Source: Vibrio mexicanus
Lineage (GTDB): Bacteria > Pseudomonadota > Gammaproteobacteria > Enterobacterales > Vibrionaceae
Assembly: GCF_001012815.1 (NCBI RefSeq)
Contig: NZ_JYJP01000086.1
Span: 1-55,490, forward strand
Length of the DNA stretch: 55,490 bases
Direction of reading: 5' to 3'
This document shows positions 18,840 through 28,400 of the stretch, one piece after another. The position numbers and the translations under genes were made by a program. The notes under the pieces are model-generated. The model saw only the letters and a list, made by a program, of their open reading frames with translations, searched no databases and had not been told where the DNA came from. The number at the start of each line of letters is the position of its first letter. The stretch's first letter is position 1.

Positions 18840-19634
18840 CTATTGCTGATATACTTCAAGCAGCTGTTGGAAGCGTGAATCGATAATAAGATAAGTCGCT
18901 AAATACATTCCTGAAAAAATCAGCGCTGTGACCCCAAGAATAAGCTTTGGCGGAATTACTTTCTTAAGCGGCTTTTTCAAGTACTTCGCTTTTAAGTCGA
19001 CTAAAGTCAACTTTTCGTTATCTGCGAGTCTATCGTCGCGTACCAAGCGATAGATCGTGCTCGCAATATCTGCAAGCTTTTCTCCACCGCGCTCCTCGCG
19101 CCCATACTTCCCTTGGAATCCAAGCTGGATAAGTAAATAGAGAAATTCAATCAGGTGGCGATACTTGCGCGGGTCTGCTTTTAGCCTTTCCAAGATAGTA
19201 AAAAATTTATCACCACCAGACGTTTCATTATGAAACTCTGAAAGTAAGCTATTTTGGCTCCAGTTGCTGTTGCTCCCCCACTCTTGACGACACACAGCTT
19301 CATCAATAGCCGCACACAAGCAATACCGGATGACGAGAACCGACGCTCGATCTACTTCCATCTCATTGAGCTTTCTTTCGCCCTTGCGAATCTCGCGCCC
19401 TACCTGCTCTCTAAACGGCATAGGATCATCAATCCAAGGGATAGAAGGTAAACAAGATAGCGTAGCAATCAACCAACTAAATTGGTCCACTAATGGGTTA
19501 ACACCCATTTTGTTGATCGATAAGTCTTTAACTGCAATATTGCGCGACAAATCCGGAGCGGGCATAACCTCCATTGGCTTGCCAGGTTCGGGCTGATAGA
19601 GGACAACGGTTACATCACCGTCTACATAACTCAT
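18840..19634 (-). CDS. tssL: T6SS inner-membrane protein TssL (DotU/IcmH family)
   Basis: TssL is one of three membrane-complex parts (TssJ-TssL-TssM) that anchor the T6SS to the envelope. The 264-residue product has the DotU helical cytoplasmic domain (AAIDEAVCRQEWG, FYLLIQLGFQGKYG-like landmark FLYLLIQLGFQGKYG) and a single C-terminal membrane helix at about residues 230-252, the classic tail-anchored layout. It has no peptidoglycan-binding extension. Its ATG overlaps the tssK stop as ATGA, so the two are translationally coupled. It is the last gene of the minus-strand operon OMP-tagH-tssJ-tssK-tssL. Confidence 0.95.
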   Translation of the reverse strand: MSYVDGDVTVVLYQPEPGKPMEVMPAPDLSRNIAVKDLSINKMGVNPLVDQFSWLIATLSCLPSIPWIDDPMPFREQVGREIRKGERKLNEMEVDRASVLVIRYCLCAAIDEAVCRQEWGSNSNWSQNSLLSEFHNETSGGDKFFTILERLKADPRKYRHLIEFLYLLIQLGFQGKYGREERGGEKLADIASTIYRLVRDDRLADNEKLTLVDLKAKYLKKPLKKVIPPKLILGVTALIFSGMYLATYLIIDSRFQQLLEVYQQ

Positions 19635-20956
19635 TGTCTAACCGCCCAAAGCTGCAACGAAAGATTACTAAAGTCGCCAGCAACATGAATCGCGATCGCG
19701 GCTGCATTCGATAACGCTCGCCACTCTTCTGAACCTTTATCAAGCTCAAAATAAGTGTAGCCAGCATGATATGGCAGCGCTCTAGGCACGACAGGCATTG
19801 GCTTAATTTCAATCCCCTGAAGCTGCAAATTAATCAAGTCACGAATATTGTCAATTGAGCCAATTTTAGTCTGACTCACAAACTGGGTATGCAGAATATC
19901 GAGTGTCACATCCGCTTTAACGGCTAGGATGAACGTAGTCTTCTCAACGATCGAGCTATCAGAAATAGGCGCGGTACGGATACCGTATCCTTGTTCTTTA
20001 AGCACTAACGGCATTGCTCTCTGCTCTGACATCACACTCAAAGTCATCTTCGAGGTAGACAACAGTTCAGACAAACAGCCCGTTAGGTCTGAATGATTAT
20101 ACTGGGTAAACTCTTTTGGTCGTTTCGTTGCTGAACATAATGTAGCGAGCTCGCCCTCAGCTTGCAGCAGAGTTTGAAATAAAGACTCCGGATGAATACC
20201 CTCGGCGGAGGAGTAATGCCAAAAGAGAGGCTCATACCTATTCAACGTTTGCAATAACATAAAGTCAGATACTGTCGAGACGCCCTGTTGATCAACGACG
20301 CCTAGCCGTGACACGATTGTTTCTGCCCGATGTTTCAGCATCGCAGCGAACTCGGTCGTGAACTTGGAGAGTACTTTCGAAGCTCTAATGTCAATACACG
20401 TTGGTATGTAGTTCTCATCTAACTCTACACTACCATCGGGTTTCACTTCAGAAATCTTGGCGATAGGAATTGAGGTGAATGCGCTTCGGTCTTCGTGATC
20501 AAACATCAGTCTGAAGTTCAGTTGCCCAACAAAGATGCTAGCCGTATCTTGGCTGTCGTAACAAGCATCGATTGCTTCCTGACTTGTAATGGTATAGCGA
20601 GATCCGCTACCATTTTGACCGAAAACTTCACTGCGTTCAGAGGGGAGTGGGCAACACAAAAAAACAATTTTGTCTGTAAAAGCTGCATCAACTTCTCTTA
20701 CTTCTGGCAGCTCCGCAAATTCGGGCAATTTAAACGGTGTTCGGTCTTGTAAAATACCTTCCACACCACTAATACCAATTTTCCCAAGACTGAGCAGCTC
20801 ATTGTTGAGCTCAATTCGTTTTACGCCCCAATAAAGAGGCGAGGTATTAGCGCTCAACAAACCACTAAACTTATGCTGTGAGCGATCGAGTTGCTGGAAA
20901 TGTTGCGGCTTCATAAACATGCCGTCTTGCCAGACTACAGGGTTGTATAGAGACAT
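19631..20956 (-). CDS. tssK: T6SS baseplate protein TssK
   Basis: TssK links the baseplate wedges to the membrane complex through TssL and TssM. The 441-residue product shows the family N-terminus NPVVWQDGMFMKPQHFQQLDR and the normal length. AAGGAT stands before the ATG. It lies between tssJ (ten bases upstream) and tssL (ATGA overlap), the usual TssJKL order. Confidence 0.96.
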   Translation of the reverse strand: MSLYNPVVWQDGMFMKPQHFQQLDRSQHKFSGLLSANTSPLYWGVKRIELNNELLSLGKIGISGVEGILQDRTPFKLPEFAELPEVREVDAAFTDKIVFLCCPLPSERSEVFGQNGSGSRYTITSQEAIDACYDSQDTASIFVGQLNFRLMFDHEDRSAFTSIPIAKISEVKPDGSVELDENYIPTCIDIRASKVLSKFTTEFAAMLKHRAETIVSRLGVVDQQGVSTVSDFMLLQTLNRYEPLFWHYSSAEGIHPESLFQTLLQAEGELATLCSATKRPKEFTQYNHSDLTGCLSELLSTSKMTLSVMSEQRAMPLVLKEQGYGIRTAPISDSSIVEKTTFILAVKADVTLDILHTQFVSQTKIGSIDNIRDLINLQLQGIEIKPMPVVPRALPYHAGYTYFELDKGSEEWRALSNAAAIAIHVAGDFSNLSLQLWAVRQ

Positions 20957-20965
20957 TTTGAATCC

Positions 20966-21475
20966 TTAGAAGTAAGTCTGTTCGATACCACGAGTAGCGT
21001 CAGTACTTAACTCACTACCTTTTAATTTCAGTTTCAGATAATACTCAGTTTTTTCTTCAACTAATTCGACTCGACGCCAAGAGGAACCACTAATATTTCG
21101 AAATGCTACGGAGAAACCTAGCGCTCTTGTTTCAGGAGTAAGTTCGATAATTTCATGAATCGAATCTCCGGGCTGTAGTTGATACTCATAACGTTTGAGA
21201 TATTCATCTCCCAAAGAGGCCTTATCATTTTCAAACAAAGCGAAGAAATCTAAGCTTCTGAACAATACTGGAGAGCTGAGCTCATGTATCCTTAATATGA
21301 CAGGAGAGGACTGTCCCCCTTCCCTCAAATTCAACACATCATCGGCCTCAATAATGAGCTCAATTGAAGACGTTGTAGGAGTCAGACCTGTCGATTCTTT
21401 TAGCTGACCCCACATGGTGCATCCAGACATAATCAGGCTAATGATTAGAATGGAAAGGGCTTTCACTTTAGACAT
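20966..21475 (-). CDS. tssJ: T6SS outer-membrane lipoprotein TssJ
   Basis: TssJ is the lipoprotein that holds the periplasmic tip of TssM at the outer membrane. The 169-residue product has a lipoprotein signal peptide with lipobox IMSGC (Cys near residue 19) followed by a beta-sandwich-like domain with the landmarks VVLR-type PVILRIHELSSPVLFRSLDFFALFEND. Its start overlaps the end of tagH by eight bases. Confidence 0.93.
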   Translation of the reverse strand: MSKVKALSILIISLIMSGCTMWGQLKESTGLTPTTSSIELIIEADDVLNLREGGQSSPVILRIHELSSPVLFRSLDFFALFENDKASLGDEYLKRYEYQLQPGDSIHEIIELTPETRALGFSVAFRNISGSSWRRVELVEEKTEYYLKLKLKGSELSTDATRGIEQTYF

Positions 21476-22955
21476 GCGCTTCTTTCACCAATCTTTGGTA
21501 TTTATTCTTGATTAGGGTATTGATACTCTGTGTACTGTTTGAGCTTGCATGCTCGTTGTAGTAACGGCAGTAGTCTTTCCAAAGGCCGCGCTTTGTCATA
21601 AATCGCGATTCTGAACTCACCTCTTTTGCAAACTCCTTGGGATCCATTTGCATCATATGTTCATCAAGAGCTTCTTTCGTCGCTCTTTGATGATGTTGTT
21701 TATGCTCCTCAAGCTCATCAATTACTTGCTCAATAAGATCTCTAGGGGATAGCAGACTTTGCTGGTTTAACGTAAGCATCAAAGTCGTCAAATCAGATTC
21801 AGTTAGTTCAGACTCCTCTTCCCCTTTCGCTTCGACAACTTCTTGGAGCTGAGACTGAAAGTTCTCAATACAAAGCCTTAAACACGTCCCCATCTGAAGG
21901 TAAAACTCATCTTTATTACTAAACAGACTCGGATCTTCGATTCCGAGCCCTTTAAAAAAAGCAAGTCTTGCATCTTCTGACGCGCTACCCGTATAGCTCA
22001 GTGCTGGTGAATCTAAGTTGTCTTTACGTTGAGGTTCTTCGGTGGCATCGTGAGCACTTTGGCTAGGAGTAAATGGGCGCGTCACTTCTTCCCAATGCGG
22101 TCTTTCGTTTTGAGCATTTACTGCGGTCGCAGAGCCTTTCAAATTCGAGTCTACTTTTGCAGAATACTCAACGTCTTTAGGAGGCATTTCATCACTCGAA
22201 ACAGAACCGCTGCGCCCAGCAAGGATGTTAGAATTTTCAGCCGCATCAAAGTCGATATCATGATTCGCAGAGCCAGCACTTCCAATCCAATCTTCAGGAA
22301 TTAAGTTTGGCACATCAAACTCAGAATCAATTGACAAACTATCATCCACCCACTGCTGCGTGGATGGTTCAGCAGTGGACTCAACACTGTTACTTGCACG
22401 ATGTTCTTGGTCATCCGCAATCAAATGCTCACTTTCATCCCCCATAGAGAACTGCAAATGCGTTACAGGGTCTAAGCTAGGGTCCTCGGCTTGAGATGTT
22501 TCTAAAAACATGTCTTCTAAAGCACCTCGAGACTCTTGAAGAGATTCTGTAGGTGCTTTACCAAGTGAAACGAGTGGATCAATAGAGTCACGTTCAGGTG
22601 CGATATCAGAGGCTATATCCACAGTGGTGCTAATCGATTCAAATGAAACAGAGAAATCATACTGTCCGAGTGATATTGAATCACCATCGTGTAATGAGAC
22701 AGGTTGATTCTTTAATATTTTCTCCCCATTGATCAACGTACCGTTCGTACTAACGTCACTTAGATAGTATGTGTCTCCATAAACCGATATCAGACAATGT
22801 GTACCGGAAATAAAACGGTTATGATCGACTAACGTTAGCGTACAACCATTGTTTCGGCCAATTGATCCCCCGCTATCGGGCAACTCAACCTGCTTTGTTC
22901 CCAAATATTCTTCAGGGCACCGATCAACTACAAGAATAAGCTGTTTCAATTGCAT
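21468..22955 (-). CDS. tagH: FHA-domain T6SS protein (TagH/Fha type)
   Basis: A 495-residue cytoplasmic protein with an N-terminal forkhead-associated domain (about residues 5-105), which binds phosphothreonine; visible landmarks are GGSIGRNNGCTLTLVD, ISGTHCLI and LSDVSTNGTLING. An acidic, poorly conserved linker follows (about 110-320), and a helical C-terminal domain with GLGIEDPSLF, the pattern of TagH/Fha proteins. In systems with the threonine phosphorylation pathway, a kinase phosphorylates Fha to trigger assembly; a kinase is encoded at 36247-38228. It overlaps tssJ. Confidence 0.92.
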   Translation of the reverse strand: MQLKQLILVVDRCPEEYLGTKQVELPDSGGSIGRNNGCTLTLVDHNRFISGTHCLISVYGDTYYLSDVSTNGTLINGEKILKNQPVSLHDGDSISLGQYDFSVSFESISTTVDIASDIAPERDSIDPLVSLGKAPTESLQESRGALEDMFLETSQAEDPSLDPVTHLQFSMGDESEHLIADDQEHRASNSVESTAEPSTQQWVDDSLSIDSEFDVPNLIPEDWIGSAGSANHDIDFDAAENSNILAGRSGSVSSDEMPPKDVEYSAKVDSNLKGSATAVNAQNERPHWEEVTRPFTPSQSAHDATEEPQRKDNLDSPALSYTGSASEDARLAFFKGLGIEDPSLFSNKDEFYLQMGTCLRLCIENFQSQLQEVVEAKGEEESELTESDLTTLMLTLNQQSLLSPRDLIEQVIDELEEHKQHHQRATKEALDEHMMQMDPKEFAKEVSSESRFMTKRGLWKDYCRYYNEHASSNSTQSINTLIKNKYQRLVKEAHV

Positions 22956-22964
22956 AGAATAACC

Positions 22965-23570
22965 TTAGAAAAGTAGCGAAACAGAAAGCTCTAACCCACC
23001 AATACCATCGTTATAAACAGGGAAGAGATAAGAGACCTGAGGAATAAATTGCAAATGAGCATTAGGATTACTGCCCAATTTAATAACAGTGCCAACGGAT
23101 CCAACTAAACTCACCTCAAACTGATCAATATCGTCGAGCTGGTCACCATACTTATAACCTTCGTCATCAACGACCCAACGCCGAGAATATTGTGAGTAAC
23201 CCAATGACACGCCTGCACCAATATATGGTGTAATAAATGATACATTTGTTAATGCGTACTGAGGAACAACTCGAAATTCGAAATTCGATACCTCTTGATA
23301 GACGCCATTGTCCGGCGCCTTTACTGATTCATTCAAATAGTTGGCACCAAACCACCAACGCCATCGATTGTTGTTCTCGTCAATTGGGCGTGTATAAGTT
23401 AAGCCATAGCGCAAAGCATCTACTTCACCACTTTTACCCTGTTCGTAATCGATACTTTCAATACTGAACTGGCTGATTGTACCGCCGTATCGGTTACCTT
23501 TTGCGTTTACTGCAGACGAGAGCAAACCAATCAATAGTATTGCACTAACATAAATAGTCTTCTGCATCAT
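22965..23570 (-). CDS. Predicted outer-membrane beta-barrel protein in the T6SS operon
   Basis: A 201-residue protein with a cleavable signal peptide (MMQKTIYVSAILLIGLLSSAVNA, cleavage after about residue 23). The mature part alternates aromatic and polar residues as in an eight-stranded barrel (WRWWFGANYL, FITPYIGAGVSLGYSQY) and ends in phenylalanine (LELSVSLLF), the usual outer-membrane insertion signal. It is the first gene of the tagH-tssJKL operon, ten bases before tagH. I do not recognise a named T6SS part; a role in outer-membrane docking or in envelope protection is possible but unproven. Confidence 0.75.
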   Translation of the reverse strand: MMQKTIYVSAILLIGLLSSAVNAKGNRYGGTISQFSIESIDYEQGKSGEVDALRYGLTYTRPIDENNNRWRWWFGANYLNESVKAPDNGVYQEVSNFEFRVVPQYALTNVSFITPYIGAGVSLGYSQYSRRWVVDDEGYKYGDQLDDIDQFEVSLVGSVGTVIKLGSNPNAHLQFIPQVSYLFPVYNDGIGGLELSVSLLF

Positions 23571-24140
23571 ATATCCTTAATTCCAACTAAAGACCGTCAC
23601 TTTTAGCGCACAATACCGGAAGATATTTCATTTTCAATATACGTAGCGCATTGGAATTAACTTTAGGCAATTTGACCATCAATAAGAACGTTATGACTAT
23701 TGAAGTCAAAAAAATAACCACGAAGGAAATTAATAACATTTTTAACAGTAATAATTTCTAAAAATAATAGCCAGAAAAGCCCCATAAATATAAATAATAT
23801 AAAATAGACTTACACTTCAATGACCCTATAGTTTATTACAAATAACCTCAATATTTTTACAAAATGTTACATTCAAACGGCAGGCAACAATAAATACAGA
23901 TTTTGCCACCTAACCTACTCATTATATTTTGCGACAAAACAATCAATCATAATGACAATACACTTGCATACAAGGATTAGATCCTTGAATGAATATCACA
24001 AAAATCAATTTAAGAAAATAATATACCTAATTACATATACCATTTGTAAAATATAGATATAAAATCCAAAAACTGTAAACCCCACACCTAAATAAAGTTA
24101 TAAAAATTAATTTAATCACTCATTAAGTAGCGGTATCTAT
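23571..24140. promoter_or_regulatory. Divergent A+T-rich T6SS promoter region
   Basis: The 570-base gap lies between the divergent OMP-tagH-tssJKL operon and the TagA/VasL-like-tssM operon. It is very A+T rich, as expected for H-NS-silenced horizontally acquired promoters. It contains the 17-base palindrome CAAGGATTAGATCCTTG (23971-23987) and, just before it, TGACAATACACTTGCA (23953-23968), which matches the -12 half of a sigma54 promoter well but has GA instead of GG at -24. No open frame of note. Confidence 0.5.
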
Positions 24141-25460
24141 ATGTATCTTTCAGACTTTGCCAGGAGACCAATTATTGGTGATATTCCTCAGGGAATAAAT
24201 CCAACTGAACTTGAAGAGTTTGATGACATTAAAAGACAGATCAACAACATTAGCAAAGTGACCGCTACTGTCTCTTGGAAGAAAGTTCACAAATCAGCCA
24301 AAACGCTTCTAACGCATCACAGTAAAGATTTTCGTGTCGCCTCCTATTACGCCGTCTCGGCAGCCCACCTTGACGGTATCAAAGGCTTCATCGAGGGACT
24401 AAACGCTATTCTTGACCTTACTGTTGTATATTGGACTACAGCCTACCCTAGCGCTGAGAAGTCTAATGCAAGAATTGGCGCGATTGAGTGGCTCACCGAG
24501 CACGGTGAAAAAAGAATCAAACGTCTGTCTGTCACTGAAGACGACCTGCCATTACTCGAAGCCGGCCATCAAATTTGTCTCCGAATCGAAGAAGAGATGA
24601 GACTACATTACGGCATCAAGGCTCCTTCACTTGGTTCAATACGTCGACAGTTCGGACAATGGATTGACGATATCCGTGATCAGCAACAGAAAAAGAAACT
24701 ACTCCAACAACCAAAAACTAATGAAAAGCAAGAAGCAAGGCCAGTAGCACAAAGAGCGAACTCGGACGTTTCCGTTATGATTAAAGCATCAGAGATCAGA
24801 ACGGAAGAAACGGCTAAGAAACTACCTAAACAAAATAACGTTCGACTGCGCACTTTCACTATCATATTAGTGATTTTCTCTATCGCACTTGCCGCACATT
24901 TTGGAGCTAAATACTATCAAGTATCCAGTTTCAAATCTCAAATCACAGGTGCAACGCTTGACGAACTTGGTCCATTAATCTCTCAACTACCTAGATATGA
25001 AGAGCCTATTTTGGAATCCTTACTACCTGTCATTATTTCCAATCTAGACGTCAGATTAAAAGACTGGAATCTGCGACCAGAAACTGTAACGAAGGCAGAT
25101 GATATCGAGGCGATTTTTACATCCTTAAACGCAGTTTATCCTTCTTCATCGGCAATCAATCTTCTCGAAAGTGACTTTTCAACCAAAAAGCAGCAACTCG
25201 ATGACAACTATCTGCAACTTAGCAATCAGTTCTCTCAAGCACGAACAGTCTTCGCCAATGTAATACGTGATGATGAAAGTCGGCAAGCGAAACGTGCCTA
25301 TCAATATAGCAATTCGCTGTTCCCACTATTGGGTCGTATTGAATATGCTGAGAGCAATCAAGATTCTGCGGAGTTGGAACGTTCACTTACAATCGTCAAT
25401 ACCTATTTATACAAGATAACCCAGCTTCATCAGCGCATGAATCAAGAACCGCAGGAATAA
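24141..25460 (+). CDS. TssA-like membrane protein with ImpA N-terminal domain (TagA/VasL type)
   Basis: The 439-residue protein starts with an ImpA_N domain (about residues 10-140; landmarks SWKKVHKSAKTLLTHHSKDFRVASYY) like TssA. A charged linker, one membrane helix at about residues 235-255 (TIILVIFSIALAAHFGAKYY) and a helical C-terminal part follow. This layout fits VasL (VCA0121) of V. cholerae, next to VasK/TssM as here, and the TagA group that clamps the distal end of the extended sheath at the opposite membrane. The true TssA is encoded separately at 34673-36244. It begins a plus-strand operon with tssM 14 bases downstream. Confidence 0.85.
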   Translation: MYLSDFARRPIIGDIPQGINPTELEEFDDIKRQINNISKVTATVSWKKVHKSAKTLLTHHSKDFRVASYYAVSAAHLDGIKGFIEGLNAILDLTVVYWTTAYPSAEKSNARIGAIEWLTEHGEKRIKRLSVTEDDLPLLEAGHQICLRIEEEMRLHYGIKAPSLGSIRRQFGQWIDDIRDQQQKKKLLQQPKTNEKQEARPVAQRANSDVSVMIKASEIRTEETAKKLPKQNNVRLRTFTIILVIFSIALAAHFGAKYYQVSSFKSQITGATLDELGPLISQLPRYEEPILESLLPVIISNLDVRLKDWNLRPETVTKADDIEAIFTSLNAVYPSSSAINLLESDFSTKKQQLDDNYLQLSNQFSQARTVFANVIRDDESRQAKRAYQYSNSLFPLLGRIEYAESNQDSAELERSLTIVNTYLYKITQLHQRMNQEPQE

Positions 25461-25474
25461 AGGCCAGAAAACTT

Positions 25475-28400
25475 ATGCTAAGAAATTCATTAACAAGAAA
25501 CCCTGTGATTATCTCGTCATTATGCGCTTTGATCTTGCTTCTATCATGGACTGCAGCTCACTATTATTGGCTCGATACTCTTGGCACAAATATCTTCTGG
25601 ATAGGCATTGGGGCGATAGCACTCATTTACTTAGCCTTTATCACATCACTGATTTTAAAAAGAAGAAAAACTAAACAAGATCAGCATATCGAAACAGAAG
25701 AAGAAAGCTTAGCTATGGTTATCGACCCGCTACTTTCAGCTTCTCGAAAAAAGCCTCTGTATTTACTATTAGGTAACAAAGGTTCAGGCAAGGCTCAGTT
25801 TCTTAACCATTCTAATGCTATCAAACCCGTCGACAAGACACGCACCATCAAAAATGACTTCTTTGAATGGTATGAGTCAGACGATGCCGCATATTTGAAA
25901 CCAAACCCACGTTTAGTCTTTCAAGAGGTATCAGCTTCCGATGCTGGATTGTGGAATCGCTTAATAAAAGAAGTTATAGCCTTTAGGCCCCGAAAGCCTT
26001 TCTCTGGTTGCCTACTTTTTATTGATTTCGAGTTCATCATCGTAAATGAAGAAGATCAATATGACTATGTGCTTTCTTCATTGACAGAGCGCATCCACAG
26101 TATAGGTAAAGAGACATCGATGTCTCTACCCCTTTACCTATTCATGAATAAACTCGACAAACTCGATGGATTCAAAGAGTACATCCAATACAGTACTTTA
26201 AAATCTACGTTAGAGTTTCTATCTATACCGTTAAAAGAAGCCAAAGGGGCTTTAGTCGACTATTACACTGATAGCCATAACAACCTGGTGCGCGTCATCG
26301 AAAGTAACGCATTGGACACGGCTTCCCACTCCAACAGCACTTCTGAACGCCAATCAATACTGACCTTCTCAAAACAGTTTGAACTATGTAATGATAAGAT
26401 TGGCAAGATTATAGAGCGCCTGAACGACATTAACAGGGGCATTTATACAATAGATTTCCGTGAAGTTTTCTTTTGTTCCGGTTTGCAAGGTGGTCGAAAA
26501 TACAACCTTTTAGCTAAAAGTTGTAGCAACTACTTCAACCTACCAATAATCGCTTCAGAGCATCGTCAACTCACGGAAACTCCCTATTTTGTTCGTTTCT
26601 TGGTTGACTCCAAAGTACTTCCTGAAGCTGAATTTGCAGGCGAAAACAAGAGATATCTCAGGAAGATCCGTAGAAACAGTCATTTAGCTATGGCGGCGTC
26701 AATCACATTGCTCGTTGGTGGTGGTTACTTGCTAAGCCAAAATCTAGTCAGCAACTTGTCAGTGATATCGCAATTACTCGACATCAATGACGATACACTG
26801 GCGGATAGCCGTATCAATGATTTTAATGCTGACTTCGAACGTGCTGTGGCAAGCATAGCGCCGACCTATCAGGCTTGGATCGATGGTAACCTCGCGCTAG
26901 ACGAAGAGATGTTATCCCTGAATGTGAGTCGTCTAGAGCCAACGACCAAGCAGGCTTATCAAGCATTAATCCATCAGATAACTCAAGAACTTATGCCGGT
27001 CGTCGAGTACGGTTACCAACTGCGCCTATCGAATACTCAATCTGAACAAGCGAAGTCGTTGCCCTTGTTAAAGGCCTATTTGATGCTCAACGACCCTAGT
27101 AAACGTGATACTCGCTTTCTTAGAAAACAAACAGAATCCACCCTCATGCGTCTCAGCACACAGACAGATTCTGTTAATAAGGCAATGAACTACTTGGATG
27201 CACTCTTTCGGACTGAATTCCCCGCTATTCCAATAAGCATGGATATCGTTCGAGCGACACGTCGAACCCTTTTAGCAGGATCCAATGTCGACTTAGTATA
27301 TAACCGCTTGCTTGATCAAGCTGATGAGGTTGATCTAGGGACCTTAAGTATCCAAAGAGCCGTTGGTTTCGATTTCAGCAACATTTTCCAAGACGACGTC
27401 GAAACAGAAATTTTGGATATTAACCGAGTCTTTACTTCAATGGGCTTTAGTACATTCTATCGCCCAAGACTAGATTTGATGTCCGAGCACGTCATTGCGG
27501 ATAACTGGGTACTCGGTTTATCGAATCATGTTGTACCAACCAAGGAAGAACAAGAAGTATTCAAAGACACCGTCAGAAAAAGATACACCGACGATTATAT
27601 ATCGATGTGGAGAAACGCTCTCAGTGAACTGAAGGTAAAACGTTATGACAACATCGGTGAGCTCTCGAATGCTATTGACTTGATCTCTGGACCATCTTCT
27701 CCAATGACTGCAGTGCTCAATCAAGTTTATAACAATACTCGTTTCTCTCCACAAGGCGGTGTGGCCGCTATAATTCCGGGTGGGAACAATCCGTTAGTTG
27801 CTGGTGCTATTGAGGCTGCTACAAGCACCGCTGAAGAGACGATTCAACCCGATTATCTGCTAATGCAGCGAGTCGAGCATGCTTTCCAGCATCTTAATCA
27901 ACTCCAAATTAGCGAAACAGCAAACAGTCCGACGCCTTGGGAAGAGATCATAACGGCTCTCAGTCGTTTAAGAACCTATATCAAGGATATTGCCGATTCT
28001 CCAAACGCACAAATGGCCGCACTAGAGGCGACAAAAGCACGAATGACCAGTGCGGAAGCGGATCCAATCATTAGGCTAAGACAGATTGCTCAGAAATCTC
28101 CAGAACCAGTGCGAAGTTGGCTATTGGGTATCGTTAATCAAAGTTGGTCTGTGATGATGGCTGAATCCGCGAAAGGTATTCAAGACCAGTGGTATAGCGA
28201 AGTATATGCAAGATTCAGAGATATTGGTCTTAATCGATATCCATTCAATCTTAGCGCGTCAGATGAGATATCTCTTGAAGACTTTGAACACTTCTTTGCT
28301 CAAGGTGGTGTACTAGATAGCTTTGTAGAGCAAAATCTTGCTCAGTTCTACGACACAAACCTCTGGGTCCCTAAGCGCGTAGATGGTGAAGTCATGCCGT

